A stretch of DNA of 64,000 nt from Streptomyces tendae (GCF_014650435.1 NZ_BMUY01000003.1:186001-250000), one strand, 5' to 3'; shown: positions 30,292 through 39,835, counted from the stretch's first letter. The notes: generated by a model from the sequence alone, not told the origin. Numbers and translations: made by a program.

Positions 30292-31101
30292 ATGCGCCAG
30301 TACTCCGCCGACCTGACCCCTCCGTGGAAGAAACCGCAGCCGGTTCCCGAGGTACCGGCCGATCCCGGCCTGGTGGTCGAGGAGCCCGGCACCGGTTTCT
30401 GCGGCGCCGTGATCGGCTGCGAGGCGGGCACGGTGACCCTGGAGGACCGCTTCGGCAAGCACCGGGTGTTCCCGATGGAGCCGCGCGGCTTCCTCCTCGA
30501 GGGCCGGGTCGTGACGCTGGTCCGCCCGTCCTCCTCCGGCCCGGCGCGGTCCGCCCCCTCCCGTACGGCGTCCGGTTCGGTCGCCGTCCCCGGCGCCCGC
30601 GCGCGGGTGGCGCGCGCCGGGCGCATCTACGTCGAGGGGCGGCACGACGCCGAACTGGTCGAGAAGGTCTGGGGCGACGACCTGCGCATCGAGGGCGTGG
30701 TGGTGGAGTACCTGGGCGGCGTGGACGACCTCCCGGCGATCGTCGCCGACTTCGCCCCGGGCCCCGACGCACGGCTGGGCGTCCTGGTGGACCACCTGGT
30801 GCCGGGTTCGAAGGAGTGGCGGATCGCGGAGGCGGTGACGAGCGAGCACGCGCTGGTGGTGGGCCACCCGTACATCGACATCTGGGAGGCGGTGAAGCCG
30901 TCGTCGGTGGGGATCGAGGGCTGGCCCCGGGTGCCGCGCGGTCAGGACTGGAAGACGGGAGTGTGCCGGGCGCTGGGGTGGCCGTCAGAGAACACGGGGG
31001 CGGTGTGGCAGGCGATCCTGGCCCGGGTGGGGTCGTACAAGGACCTGGAGCCGGAGCTGCTGGGGAGGGTGGAGGAGCTGATCGACTTCGTGACGGCGTA
31101 G
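30292..31101 (+). CDS. DUF3097 family protein
   Basis: A 269-residue protein of an actinobacterial family without known function. It begins with a small beta domain (about 28-78), then a Pro/Ser-rich linker, then a domain whose RIYVEGRHDAELVEKV (E115) and LGVLVDHLVPGS (D167) resemble the acidic motifs of Toprim folds. The Toprim reading is my inference. TATCGT ends 7 nt before the ATG and there is no SD. It is separated from the MBL gene by 34 bp. Confidence 0.8.
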   Translation: MRQYSADLTPPWKKPQPVPEVPADPGLVVEEPGTGFCGAVIGCEAGTVTLEDRFGKHRVFPMEPRGFLLEGRVVTLVRPSSSGPARSAPSRTASGSVAVPGARARVARAGRIYVEGRHDAELVEKVWGDDLRIEGVVVEYLGGVDDLPAIVADFAPGPDARLGVLVDHLVPGSKEWRIAEAVTSEHALVVGHPYIDIWEAVKPSSVGIEGWPRVPRGQDWKTGVCRALGWPSENTGAVWQAILARVGSYKDLEPELLGRVEELIDFVTA

Positions 31102-31104
31102 GGC

Positions 31105-31200
31105 GGCTGTTTTCAGCCCCTCCGGCGTTTGAGGAGCGGGGGTCCGGGGGCAGCGCCCCCGGGTCGGGACGGGAAGGGGCGGCGGGGGCGAGGCCCCTTC
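31105..31200. repeat. Streptomyces-type interspersed GC repeat
   Basis: The stretch has TTTCAGCCCCTCCGGCGTTT then two hairpins: CCGGGGGC-AGC-GCCCCCGG (31144-31162) and AAGGGGC / GCCCCTT (31174-31199). From memory, near-identical stretches recur between genes in many Streptomyces genomes. Lying between the convergent DUF3097 and hemW genes, it probably also serves as a bidirectional terminator. Confidence 0.6.
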
Positions 31201-31204
31201 CCCG

Positions 31205-32437
31205 TCAGTCCACCAGGTCTCTCACCACCGCGTCCGCCAGCAACCGCCCGCGCAGCGTGAGTACGGCCCGCCCCTCCCCGTAGGGTCCGTCCTCCAGCAG
31301 CCCCTCGGACACCGCCCGCCGCGACGCCGCGAGCCCCGCCTCCCGCAGCAGCGACAGCGAAACGCCCTCCCGCAGGCGCAGCTCCAGCAGGATGCGCTCG
31401 ACCCGCCGGTCCTCGTCCGTCAGGATCTCGCGCCCCGCGCCCGGCGACTTCCCCGCCGCCAGTGCGCCCGCGTACGCCCCCGGATGCTTCACGTTCCACC
31501 ACCGCACGCCCCCCACGTGGGAGTGCGCGCCCGGTCCCGCGCCCCACCAGTCGGCGCCCCGCCAGTACAGCTCGTTGTGCAGGCAGCGCCCCGCCTCGGA
31601 GGTGGCCCAGTTCGACACCTCGTACCAGTCGTAGCCCGCCGCCGCGAGGGTCTCCTCGGCGATCAGGTACCGGTCGGCGTGCACGTCGTCGTCGGTCATC
31701 GGGACCTCGCCGCGCCGGATGCGCCGGGCGAGCTGGGTACCCTCCTCGACGATCAGGGCGTACGCCGAGACGTGGTCGGGTCCGGCGCCGAGCGCGGCGT
31801 CCAGCGAGGCCCGCCAGTCGTCGTCGGACTCGCCGGGGGTGCCGTAGATCAGGTCGAGGTTGACGTGGTCGAAGCCGGCCCCGCGGGCCTCGGCGACGCA
31901 TGCCTCGGGGCGGCCGGGGGTGTGGGTGCGGTCCAGGATCTTCAGGACGTGCTGCTTGGCGCTCTGCATGCCGAAGGAGATCCGGTTGAAGCCGCCCTCG
32001 CGGAGGGTGGCGAGGTACGCCGGGTCGACGGACTCCGGGTTGGCCTCCGTGGTGATCTCCGCGTCCGGCGCCAGGCCGAACTCGTCGCGGATCGCGCCCA
32101 GCATCCGCACCAGGTCACCGGCGGCCAGCAGGGTGGGCGTACCGCCGCCGACGAAGACCGTGCGGACCTCGCGGGGGTCGTCGCCGAGGACCTTGCGGGC
32201 CAGGCGGACCTCGTCGACGAGGGTGTCGGCGTAGTTGTCGCGGGAGGCGAGGACGCCGCCGGTGCCGCGCAGCTCGGTCGCGGTGTAGGTGTTGAAGTCG
32301 CAGTAGCCGCAGCGGGTCGCGCAGTACGGCACGTGCAGATAGAAGCCGAGGGGGCGGTCGGCGGCCCCGGCGAGCGCGGACGCGGGCAGGGCGCCGTCGG
32401 CGGGGACGGGCTCGCCGTCGGGGAGTGCGGAGGGCAT
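31205..32437 (-). CDS. hemW: Radical SAM protein HemW
   Basis: Member of the HemW (coproporphyrinogen III oxidase-like) group, now regarded as a heme chaperone, 410 residues. The radical SAM cluster motif is CATRCGYC, followed by FVGGGTPTLL and a C-terminal HemN-type domain. True HemN has an extra cysteine after the motif (CxxxCxxCxC); here F follows, as in HemW. The ATG at 32437 is chosen because the in-frame ATG at 32446 lies within the GACAAT -10 box. Confidence 0.88.
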   Translation of the reverse strand: MPSALPDGEPVPADGALPASALAGAADRPLGFYLHVPYCATRCGYCDFNTYTATELRGTGGVLASRDNYADTLVDEVRLARKVLGDDPREVRTVFVGGGTPTLLAAGDLVRMLGAIRDEFGLAPDAEITTEANPESVDPAYLATLREGGFNRISFGMQSAKQHVLKILDRTHTPGRPEACVAEARGAGFDHVNLDLIYGTPGESDDDWRASLDAALGAGPDHVSAYALIVEEGTQLARRIRRGEVPMTDDDVHADRYLIAEETLAAAGYDWYEVSNWATSEAGRCLHNELYWRGADWWGAGPGAHSHVGGVRWWNVKHPGAYAGALAAGKSPGAGREILTDEDRRVERILLELRLREGVSLSLLREAGLAASRRAVSEGLLEDGPYGEGRAVLTLRGRLLADAVVRDLVD

Positions 32438-32444
32438 GCGTTCC

Positions 32445-32450
32445 ATTGTC
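32445..32450 (-). promoter_or_regulatory. -10 box of hemW (leaderless)
   Basis: GACAAT on the minus strand ends 7 nt before the ATG at 32437, with no Shine-Dalgarno between. The same element precedes era. Confidence 0.45.
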
Positions 32451-32482
32451 CCGCACCCGGCCGGATCCCCTGCCCGCCCCGT

Positions 32483-34918
32483 TCAGTCCGCCTGGAGCAC
32501 CAGCAGCGCCAGGTCGTCCTCCGGGGGCCGCGGCCCGAACTCGTGCACCAGCCGCCTGATGCGCTCGGCGACCAGTTCGGCGTCCAGGCCCGCGCAGCCG
32601 GCCAGTGCGGCGGCGAGCCCGTCGCCGTCGTCGAACTGGCGGGAGCCGCTGCGCCGCTCCGTGATCCCGTCGGTGACGCACAGCAGGGTGTCGCCGGACC
32701 GCAGCTCGAAGGTCTCGCTGACGTACGTCGCGTCCTCGACGACGCCGAGCAGGGTCTGCGGGCACGCGACCGCGGACACCGTGCCGTCGGGCCCGAGGAG
32801 CAGCGGCAGCGGGTGCCCGGCGGACGCGAGGGTGCAGCGGACGCCGCCGTCGAAGGGGACCAGCTCGCCGTAGAGCAGAGAGAGGAAACGGGTCTGCGGA
32901 CCGTCGCCCGGGGCAACCGGTGGGCCGCCCGCGGCGACCAGGGCGCGGGCAGCGGCGTCGGCGGCCTCGGTGGCGTCGTCGAGGAGGAGCTGGTTGAGGC
33001 GGTCCAGGACGTCGGGGACGCCGTACTGCTCGCGGGCCAGCAGGCGCAGCCAGGGCCGGGCGAGGCCGATGACGACGGCGGCCTCGGGGCCCTTGCCCTG
33101 GACGTCGCCCACCGCGAAGCACCAGCGGCCGTCACCGGCTGGGAAGAGGTCGTAGAAGTCGCCGCTGGGGCCGCCCTTGTCGCGGGGTTCGTAGACGAGG
33201 GCGCTGCGTACGCCCGGGATCTCCGCGACGGCACCGGGCAGCAGGCCGCGCTGGAGTACGGCGCTGATGGTGGCCTGGCGGGCGTACTGGCGGGCGGCGC
33301 CGATGGCGAGCGCCACCCGGCGGCTGAGATCCTCGACCAGACCGGTGATCTCGTCGGGGAAACCGGGCGAGCCGGGGGCACCGGGGCTGTCGGCCCGTCC
33401 GATGACCAGGGTGCCCAGTGGCCTGCCGCCGGCGACCAGGCGGTACGCGAGCGCGGTGCCGTGTGTGCCATCGGGGCCGAGCGCCCCGCCGGGCCAGGGG
33501 TGGCCCACGGGGCCGGAGCGCCACGGGTCGCGCGGGCGGGGCGGGTCCTTCTCCAGGGCTGCGCGCAGCTCGTCCAGCTGTCCCTCGCCCGCGTGCCACA
33601 CACGGGCCAGCCGGGCGCCGACGGCGGCCCCGGTGTCGTCGCTCCAGGCGCCCCGGCCCAGGGACTCGTCCTCCAGCCACACCCCGCACCAGTCGGCGAG
33701 CCGGGGCACGATGAGCTGTCCGGTGAGCGAGGCGACCAGGTCTTCGTCGAGCTGTCCGGCCAGGAGGTCGCTGGCCTCGGCGAGGAAGGACAGCGCGCCA
33801 CGGCCCAGCCACTCGCGGTCGCGGACCCCGCGCCGGGCGGTTCCGACCGCGCCGTCCCAGGGGTCCGGCCAATCCGCGGGGCCCGACCGGCCGGAACACT
33901 CCCCGCGACCACGGCCCGCGTCCGCGTGCGGTCCGACACCCTGGTCCGCGCTCGCGTACGGTCCTACAGCCTGGCCCTCGCCGCCCGTGTACGGCCCGGC
34001 ACCCTGGCCCGCGTCCGCGTCCGCGTCGACCGTACGACCGAGGTCGGCCGCCCCACGGCCCGGCCCCTCCGACCGCCCGAACCCCTCCGCGTCGGCCACA
34101 CCGCCGACGGCGACAGACCGGCGGGCCGAGTCCGTCGCCGGGCCGTCCGGCCTTTCGGGGTCCACCGCGTCCGTGCCTTGCTGGGCTCCCGAGCCGTCCC
34201 GGTCGCCATGGCCGTCATGGCCGTCATGCGCCACGTGGCCGCACTGGTCGCCGCCGTCCACCTGACCGCACTGGCCGGCCTGCACTGCCTTCCCGGTCTC
34301 GCCGGCCCCGGCGTCTTCACTGGCCGCGCCGGCCGCACTGTCCGCGCCGAGAATGCGTCGTGCGCCGCACCCTCCCGCGTACGTCTCGGTCTGTCCGGTG
34401 CCGTCCGCGCCCGCGGTCGACAGCCGTGCCCACACGGTCTTGATGCCCGGGCGGTACGTGATGCCCCATGCCTCCGCGAGCGCGGCGACCAGTCGCAGGC
34501 CGCGCCCGTACTCGGCGGGGTCGTGCGGCATCTCGGGGTCGGTGTTCCGCGGCGCGCGGGACGGGTGCTGGTCCGTGGCCTCGACGACGAGCGTGCCCGT
34601 CACCTCCATCCGGAGGCTCACCTCGACGTCGGTGCCGGCGTGCACCACGGCGTTGGTGACCAGCTCGCTGACGACGACCAGGGCGTCGGCGGCGAGGTGC
34701 TCCGTCAGCTGCTCCGTGCCGGGCAGCCCGAGCGCGGACCAGTCGGCGAGCGCGGCCCGTGCCATCGCGCGTGCCGCGCCCGGCGCCAGGGAGCTGCCGA
34801 GCAGGCTCACGCGCGCCCGCGCACACTCCGCGGAGCCCGCGGCGGATGCCTCAACGGCGTGCGCGGGCGCCGCGCTGGCGCGGGAGGCGGTCTCCCGCTG
34901 CGTCGGAATGGCCCCCAT
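32483..34918 (-). CDS. ATPase-linker-GAF-PP2C regulatory phosphatase
   Basis: An 811-residue signalling protein. Residues about 35-168 form an RsbW-type HATPase domain (SELVTNAVVHAG, GRGLRLVAALAEAWG); 170-350 is a disordered linker rich in Gly, Asp and His; about 370-560 is GAF-like; about 570-811 is a SpoIIE/RsbU PP2C phosphatase (GGPSGDFYDLF, VGDVQGKGPEAA). Such proteins join the kinase-like and phosphatase halves of anti-sigma partner switching. Metal-binding aspartates are visible. The target is probably an STAS anti-anti-sigma factor encoded elsewhere. The start ATG is at 34918. Confidence 0.87.
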   Translation of the reverse strand: MGAIPTQRETASRASAAPAHAVEASAAGSAECARARVSLLGSSLAPGAARAMARAALADWSALGLPGTEQLTEHLAADALVVVSELVTNAVVHAGTDVEVSLRMEVTGTLVVEATDQHPSRAPRNTDPEMPHDPAEYGRGLRLVAALAEAWGITYRPGIKTVWARLSTAGADGTGQTETYAGGCGARRILGADSAAGAASEDAGAGETGKAVQAGQCGQVDGGDQCGHVAHDGHDGHGDRDGSGAQQGTDAVDPERPDGPATDSARRSVAVGGVADAEGFGRSEGPGRGAADLGRTVDADADAGQGAGPYTGGEGQAVGPYASADQGVGPHADAGRGRGECSGRSGPADWPDPWDGAVGTARRGVRDREWLGRGALSFLAEASDLLAGQLDEDLVASLTGQLIVPRLADWCGVWLEDESLGRGAWSDDTGAAVGARLARVWHAGEGQLDELRAALEKDPPRPRDPWRSGPVGHPWPGGALGPDGTHGTALAYRLVAGGRPLGTLVIGRADSPGAPGSPGFPDEITGLVEDLSRRVALAIGAARQYARQATISAVLQRGLLPGAVAEIPGVRSALVYEPRDKGGPSGDFYDLFPAGDGRWCFAVGDVQGKGPEAAVVIGLARPWLRLLAREQYGVPDVLDRLNQLLLDDATEAADAAARALVAAGGPPVAPGDGPQTRFLSLLYGELVPFDGGVRCTLASAGHPLPLLLGPDGTVSAVACPQTLLGVVEDATYVSETFELRSGDTLLCVTDGITERRSGSRQFDDGDGLAAALAGCAGLDAELVAERIRRLVHEFGPRPPEDDLALLVLQAD

Positions 34919-35046
34919 GGACGTCTCCCCGGGCAGTTCGTGCGAGTTCCTCGCAGTCGATGCCGACAGAGTGACAGACCGGCCCCGCCCATAAGCACGG
35001 AGTTACCGAAGTGGGCCGCCATGGGTGAGAACCATGCTAGGCAAAC

Positions 35047-35092
35047 GTTCGAAGACGGCCGGAAGCCGACCCGAAACCGGCCGTCTTCGAAC
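35047..35092 (-). terminator. Terminator of the acyl-CoA ligase gene
   Basis: Perfect 16-bp stem (GTTCGAAGACGGCCGG / CCGGCCGTCTTCGAAC) with a 14-nt loop, 30 nt downstream of the ligase stop and upstream of the phosphatase gene. Confidence 0.85.
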
Positions 35093-35121
35093 ACCTGCGA
35101 CCCGGGCCTACGGGCCCGGGC

Positions 35122-36999
35122 CTACGCCTCGCGCGAGCCCTCGTACATCTCCTCGATCAGGTTCTTGTACTCCCGCTCCACCACCGGCCGCTTCAGCTTC
35201 AGGCTCGGGGTGATCTCGCCGTGTTCGACGTCGAGGTCGCGGGGCAGCAGGCGGAACTTCTTGATGGTCTGCCAGCGCTGGAGACCCTCGTTGAGCTGCT
35301 TGACGTAGCCGTCGACCATCTCGACGGTCGCGGGCGCCGCGACGATCTCCGCGTACGGCTTGCCCTCCAGGCCGTTCTCCTTGGCCCACTCGGTGATCGC
35401 GACCTCGTCCAGGGCGATGAGCGCGGTGCAGAAGTTCCGGTCGGCGCCGTGCACCAGGATGTTGGAGACGTAGGGGCAGACCGCCTTGAACTGGCCCTCG
35501 ACCTCGGCCGGCGCGATGTACTTGCCGCCGGACGTCTTGATGAGGTCCTTCTTGCGGTCGGTGATGCGCAGGTAGCCGTCGGGCGAGAGCTCGCCGATGT
35601 CGCCGGTGTGGAACCAGCCGTCGGCCTCCAGGACTTCGGCGGTCTTCTCGGGCAGCTTGTGGTAGCCCTCCATGATGCCGGGGCCGCGCAGCAGGATCTC
35701 GCCGTCGTCCGCGATGCGCACCTCGGTGCCGGGCAGCGGCTTGCCGACGGTGCCGGTGCGGTAGGCCTCGCCGGGGTTGACGAAGGAGGCGGCGGAGGAC
35801 TCGGTGAGGCCGTAGCCCTCCAGGATGTGGATGCCGGCCCCGGCGAAGAAGTAGCCGATCTCGGGCGCGAGGGCGGCCGAACCCGACACGCAGGCGCGCA
35901 GGCGGCCGCCGAAGGCCTCGCGGATCTTGGCGTAGACCAGCCGGTCGGCGACGGCGTGCTTGGTGCGCAGGCCGGCGGGGGCGCTCGCGGTGCCGGTGCG
36001 CCTGAAGTTGTCCTGGGTGACCTTGGCGTACTCGCGGGCGATGCCTGCGGCCCACTGGAAGATCTTGTACTTGGCCCCGCCGCCCGCGCGGGCCTTGGCG
36101 GCAACGCCGTTGTAGACCTTCTCGAAGATGCGGGGCACGGCGGCCATGTAGGTCGGCTGGACCACCGGCAGGTTCTCGATGATCTTGTCGACCCGGCCGT
36201 CGACGGCGGTGACGTGACCGGCCTCGATCTGGCCCGAGGTCAGCACCTTGCCGAAGACGTGCGCGAGCGGCAGCCACAGGTACTGCACGTCGTCCTTGGA
36301 GACCAGGCCGGTCGCCGCGATCGCCTTGGCCATGTAGGACCAGCAGTCGTGCGGGAGCCGGACGCCCTTGGGCCGGCCGGTGGTGCCGGAGGTGTAGATG
36401 AGGGTGGCGAGCTGGCCCTTGGTGAGCGCGCCGACCCGCTCCTTGATCAGCTGCGGGTCCTGCTCCAGACGGGCCGCGCCCCGGCGCTCCAGCTCGTCGA
36501 GGGTGAGGACCCAGTCCTCGGAGGTGTCCGCGCCGGTCGCGTCGACCACGACCACGTGGGTGAGGTCGGGCAGCTCCGCCTTCTTCTCCCTCGCCTTGGC
36601 CAGCTGCGCGGCGTCCTCCGCGATCAGCACCCGGCTCTCGGAGTCGGAGAGGATGTACGCCGATTCGTCGGCGTTGGTCTGCGGGTAGACGGTGGTGGTC
36701 GCCGCGCCCGCGCACATGATGCCGAGGTCGGCGAGGATCCACTCCAGGCGGGTGGAGGAGGCCAGCGCCACCCGCTGCTCCGGCTGCACGCCCAGCTCGA
36801 TGAGGCCCGCCGCGATCGCGTAGACGCGTTCGGCGGCCTGCGCCCAGGTCAGCGACTTCCAGTCGTCCGGGCCCTCGCCCGCGGCCGGCGGCACCGGGTA
36901 GCGGTACGCCTCGGCGTCCGGCGTGGCGGCCACCCGCTCCAGGAAGAGTCCCGCCACGGAGGGCGGACGGTTCTCGATCAGTGTCTGTGTGTCGCTCAC
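35122..36999 (-). CDS. Long-chain fatty acid-CoA ligase
   Basis: AMP-forming acyl-CoA synthetase of 625 residues (FadD15-like). The P-loop-like YTSGTTGRPKG (A3), GYGLTESS (A5), GWFHTGDIGELSPDGYLRITDRKKDL (A7-A8) and a late lysine region are intact. It activates fatty acids for beta-oxidation or lipid synthesis. The GTG at 36999 is preceded by GGAGG. The upstream region has two sets of short tandem repeats (37023-37110) and a palindromic site (37151-37168). A strong terminator follows. Confidence 0.92.
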   Translation of the reverse strand: MSDTQTLIENRPPSVAGLFLERVAATPDAEAYRYPVPPAAGEGPDDWKSLTWAQAAERVYAIAAGLIELGVQPEQRVALASSTRLEWILADLGIMCAGAATTTVYPQTNADESAYILSDSESRVLIAEDAAQLAKAREKKAELPDLTHVVVVDATGADTSEDWVLTLDELERRGAARLEQDPQLIKERVGALTKGQLATLIYTSGTTGRPKGVRLPHDCWSYMAKAIAATGLVSKDDVQYLWLPLAHVFGKVLTSGQIEAGHVTAVDGRVDKIIENLPVVQPTYMAAVPRIFEKVYNGVAAKARAGGGAKYKIFQWAAGIAREYAKVTQDNFRRTGTASAPAGLRTKHAVADRLVYAKIREAFGGRLRACVSGSAALAPEIGYFFAGAGIHILEGYGLTESSAASFVNPGEAYRTGTVGKPLPGTEVRIADDGEILLRGPGIMEGYHKLPEKTAEVLEADGWFHTGDIGELSPDGYLRITDRKKDLIKTSGGKYIAPAEVEGQFKAVCPYVSNILVHGADRNFCTALIALDEVAITEWAKENGLEGKPYAEIVAAPATVEMVDGYVKQLNEGLQRWQTIKKFRLLPRDLDVEHGEITPSLKLKRPVVEREYKNLIEEMYEGSREA

Positions 37000-37022
37000 G
37001 ACATCCTCCGGGCCCGCGACGG

Positions 37023-37110
37023 TGCGGCTGGCTCGTTGCGGCTGGCTCAGGTGTGGCTGGTTCACTCTCGGGCGGTGTTCAGGTGCGGTGTTCAGGTGCG
37101 GTGTTCAGGC
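37023..37110. repeat. Two sets of short tandem repeats
   Basis: Three copies of TGCGGCTGGCTC-like units at 37023-37063 (14-15 nt period) are followed by three 13-nt copies of GCGGTGTTCAGGT at 37072-37110, the last with one change. They lie 24-111 bp upstream of the acyl-CoA ligase start. Confidence 0.85.
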
Positions 37111-37150
37111 GATGTCCGGGCAGTGGCGCGGACCGTTGCCCGATCACTTG

Positions 37151-37168
37151 TTTAACTCACGAGTAACT
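37151..37168. promoter_or_regulatory. Possible TetR-type operator before the ligase
   Basis: TTTAACTCACGAGTAACT contains ACTC-AC-GAGT with partly symmetric flanks, an AT-rich island in a GC-rich gap. Its position, 152 bp upstream of the ligase start, suits a fatty-acid-responsive repressor. The rest of the 37000-37333 gap shows no gene. Confidence 0.3.
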
Positions 37169-37261
37169 ACGGGGCAGGCATCAGGGTAAAGGGCGACCGG
37201 CCCCCGCGTAAGAGTCCGCGCCCTGTCACTTCCTACAGATGCGCGCCCGTGACATGCGAAG

Positions 37262-37290
37262 GGACCCGCCGCACTTTCGTACGACGGGCC
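37262..37290 (-). terminator. Probable lepA terminator
   Basis: On the transcript strand GGCCCGTCG pairs with CGGCGGGTCC through 9 pairs, with one G-T pair and one bulge, starting 44 nt after the lepA stop. Confidence 0.45.
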
Positions 37291-37333
37291 CCCCGGTGCC
37301 CGTTTCGCCCGGACCTGGCATGCGGCGTGGCGG

Positions 37334-39202
37334 TTACTTCTTGCCCTTGCCCGACCCCGCGCTGTCATCGCTGGACAGCACGGCGATGAATGCCTCCTGC
37401 GGAACCTCCACGGAACCCACCATCTTCATCCGCTTCTTGCCTTCCTTCTGCTTCTCCAGCAGCTTCCGCTTGCGGGAGATGTCACCGCCGTAGCACTTGG
37501 CGAGGACGTCCTTGCGGATGGCGCGGATGGTCTCGCGGGCGATCACCCGGGAGCCGATGGCGGCCTGTACCGGCACCTCGAATGCCTGCCGCGGGATGAG
37601 CTCCTTGAGCTTGGCGACGAGCCGTACGCCGTATGCGTACGCCTGGTCCTTGTGGGTGATCGCCGAGAAGGCGTCCACCTTGTCGCCGTGCAGCAGGATG
37701 TCGACCTTGACCAGGCTGGAGGTCTGCTCGCCGGTGGGCTCGTAGTCCAGCGAGGCGTAGCCGCGCGTCTTCGACTTCAGCTGGTCGAAGAAGTCGAAGA
37801 CGATCTCCGCGAGAGGGAGGGTGTAGCGGATCTCCACCCGGTCCTCGGAGAGGTAGTCCATGCCGAGCAGGGTGCCGCGCCGGGTCTGGCACAGCTCCAT
37901 GATCGAGCCGATGAACTCGGTCGGCGCGAGGATCGTGGCCCGCACGACCGGCTCGTAGACCTCGTCGATCTTCCCCTCGGGGAACTCGCTCGGGTTGGTG
38001 ACGGTGTGCTCGGTGCCGTCCTCCATGATCACGCGGTAGACCACGTTGGGCGCCGTGGCGATGAGGTCCAGGTTGAACTCCCGCTCCAGCCGCTCGCGGA
38101 TCACGTCCAGGTGGAGCAGGCCGAGGAAGCCGACCCGGAAGCCGAAGCCGAGGGCCGCGGAGGTCTCCGGCTCGTAGACCAGGGCGGCGTCGTTGAGCTG
38201 GAGCTTGTCGAGCGCCTCGCGCAGCAGCGGGTAGTCGGAGCCGTCCAGCGGGTACAGGCCGGAGAAGACCATGGGCCTGGGGTCCTTGTAGCCGCCGAGC
38301 GCCTCCTCGGCGCCCTTGTGCTGGCTGGTGACGGTGTCGCCGACCTTGGACTGGCGGACGTCCTTCACGCCGGTGATCAGGTACCCCACCTCGCCGACGC
38401 CGAGGCCGTCGGCGGCCAGCATCTCCGGCGAGTTGGTGCCGATCTCCAGCAGCTCGTGGGTGGCGCCGGTGGACATCATCCGGATCCGCTCGCGCTTGTT
38501 GAGCTGGCCGTCGATGACACGGACGTACGTCACCACTCCGCGGTAGGAGTCGTAGACGGAGTCGAAGATCATCGCGCGGGCGGGGGCGTCCTTGACGCCG
38601 ACCGGGGCCGGGATCTCGGCGACGACCTTGTCCAGCAGCGCGTCGACGCCGAGGCCGGTCTTGGCGGAGACCTTGAGCACGTCGTCGGGGTCGCAGCCGA
38701 CCAGGTTGGCCAGCTCCTCGGCGAACTTCTCGGGCTGCGCGGCCGGCAGGTCGATCTTGTTCAGCACGGGGATGATCGTGAGGTCGTTCTCCATCGCCAG
38801 GTAGAGGTTGGCGAGGGTCTGGGCCTCGATGCCCTGGGCGGCGTCGACGAGGAGGATGGTGCCCTCGCACGCGGCCAGCGACCGCGACACCTCGTAGGTG
38901 AAGTCGACGTGCCCCGGGGTGTCGATCATGTTGAGGATGTGCGTGGCGTCCTTGTCGTGGGACGGGGCCCACGGCAACCGCACCGCCTGGGACTTGATCG
39001 TGATGCCGCGCTCGCGCTCGATGTCCATGCGGTCGAGGTACTGGGCGCGCATCTGCCGCTGCTCGACCACACCGGTCAGCTGGAGCATCCGGTCGGCGAG
39101 CGTGGACTTGCCGTGGTCGATGTGCGCGATGATGCAGAAGTTCCGGATCAGCGCGGGATCGGTACGGCTCGGCTCGGGCACATGGCTGGGGATCGCGGGC
39201 AC
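37334..39202 (-). CDS. lepA: Elongation factor 4 (LepA)
   Basis: Translational GTPase of 622 residues that acts on stalled or mistranslocated ribosomes and in initiation. The G1 motif is AHIDHGKST, followed by [20 protein letters not shown] and NKIDLP; domains II-V and the LepA-specific C-terminal domain ([13 protein letters not shown]) are complete. The GTG at 39202 is preceded by AGGA at 7 nt. It is divergent from rpsT; hemW, lepA, rpsT and holA are neighbours in many bacteria. Confidence 0.96.
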   Translation of the reverse strand: MPAIPSHVPEPSRTDPALIRNFCIIAHIDHGKSTLADRMLQLTGVVEQRQMRAQYLDRMDIERERGITIKSQAVRLPWAPSHDKDATHILNMIDTPGHVDFTYEVSRSLAACEGTILLVDAAQGIEAQTLANLYLAMENDLTIIPVLNKIDLPAAQPEKFAEELANLVGCDPDDVLKVSAKTGLGVDALLDKVVAEIPAPVGVKDAPARAMIFDSVYDSYRGVVTYVRVIDGQLNKRERIRMMSTGATHELLEIGTNSPEMLAADGLGVGEVGYLITGVKDVRQSKVGDTVTSQHKGAEEALGGYKDPRPMVFSGLYPLDGSDYPLLREALDKLQLNDAALVYEPETSAALGFGFRVGFLGLLHLDVIRERLEREFNLDLIATAPNVVYRVIMEDGTEHTVTNPSEFPEGKIDEVYEPVVRATILAPTEFIGSIMELCQTRRGTLLGMDYLSEDRVEIRYTLPLAEIVFDFFDQLKSKTRGYASLDYEPTGEQTSSLVKVDILLHGDKVDAFSAITHKDQAYAYGVRLVAKLKELIPRQAFEVPVQAAIGSRVIARETIRAIRKDVLAKCYGGDISRKRKLLEKQKEGKKRMKMVGSVEVPQEAFIAVLSSDDSAGSGKGKK

Positions 39203-39307
39203 GCAGGGTCCTGATTCTTGAGGCGTCCGCAGTGTCTGCGGTCTCGGGTCTCGGGTCGGATCGATACGTAGCCTCCATGGTCCCACGGGTGGGGACCCGG
39301 GATGGGT

Positions 39308-39337
39308 TTGGGACCCTCGACGGGCCGCTGGTAGTGT
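39308..39337 (+). promoter_or_regulatory. Candidate rpsT promoter
   Basis: TTGGGA (39308-39313) and TAGTGT (39332-39337) are separated by 18 nt, about 100 bp upstream of rpsT. Fit to the vegetative consensus is moderate. Confidence 0.4.
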
Positions 39338-39439
39338 GGGTGGCTGTGTCTCTTGCCCTCTCAGCGCGAGGCACTCCTTCAAGAAATCACCGGCACGGGA
39401 CCCTCGCGGCCTCGTGCCTGAACCTGCAAAGGCTCATTC

Positions 39440-39706
39440 GTGGCGAACATCAAGTCCCAGATCAAGCGGAACAAGACCAACGAGAAGGCCCGGCTGCGCA
39501 ACAAGTCGGTCAAGTCCTCTCTGAAGACCGCGATCCGCAAGGCCCGCGAGGCCGCTGCCGCGGGTGACGTCGAGAAGGCCACCGAGTTCCAGCGCGTTGC
39601 TTCGCGCGAGCTCGACAAGGCCGTCTCCAAGGGCGTCATCCACAAGAACCAGGCCGCCAACAAGAAGTCGGCGCTGGCGCAGAAGGTCGGCGCCCTCAAG
39701 GGCTGA
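39440..39706 (+). CDS. rpsT: 30S ribosomal protein S20
   Basis: Lysine- and alanine-rich helical protein of 88 residues that binds 16S rRNA in the 30S body. It starts [20 protein letters not shown] from a GTG codon at 39440, with AAAGG upstream. The sequence is full length for the family. It is divergent from lepA and convergent with holA. Codon choice is strongly biased toward AAG and CGC, as expected for a highly expressed gene. Confidence 0.97.
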
Positions 39707-39778
39707 ACCCCTTATCTGGTCTGATCGCCGGAAGGACCCAGAGCGGGCCCTCTCTCATCCGCTCCCGTCCGGCACCCA

Positions 39779-39820
39779 GGATCCATGCGCGGCCTGCGTT
39801 CGCCACGCGGGCATGGATCC
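39779..39820. terminator. First hairpin in the rpsT-holA gap
   Basis: GGATCCATGC / GCATGGATCC, 10-bp perfect arms with a 22-nt loop, 73 nt after the rpsT stop. It may be a processing or termination structure for rpsT mRNA. Confidence 0.55.
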
Positions 39821-39835
39821 GCGAGCTTGATCCGG

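Noticed and set aside
31484..35308. A 1274-codon open frame on the plus strand
   Set aside because: It is the shadow of hemW and the phosphatase gene on the other strand; long antisense frames are normal at this GC content and it shows no domain.
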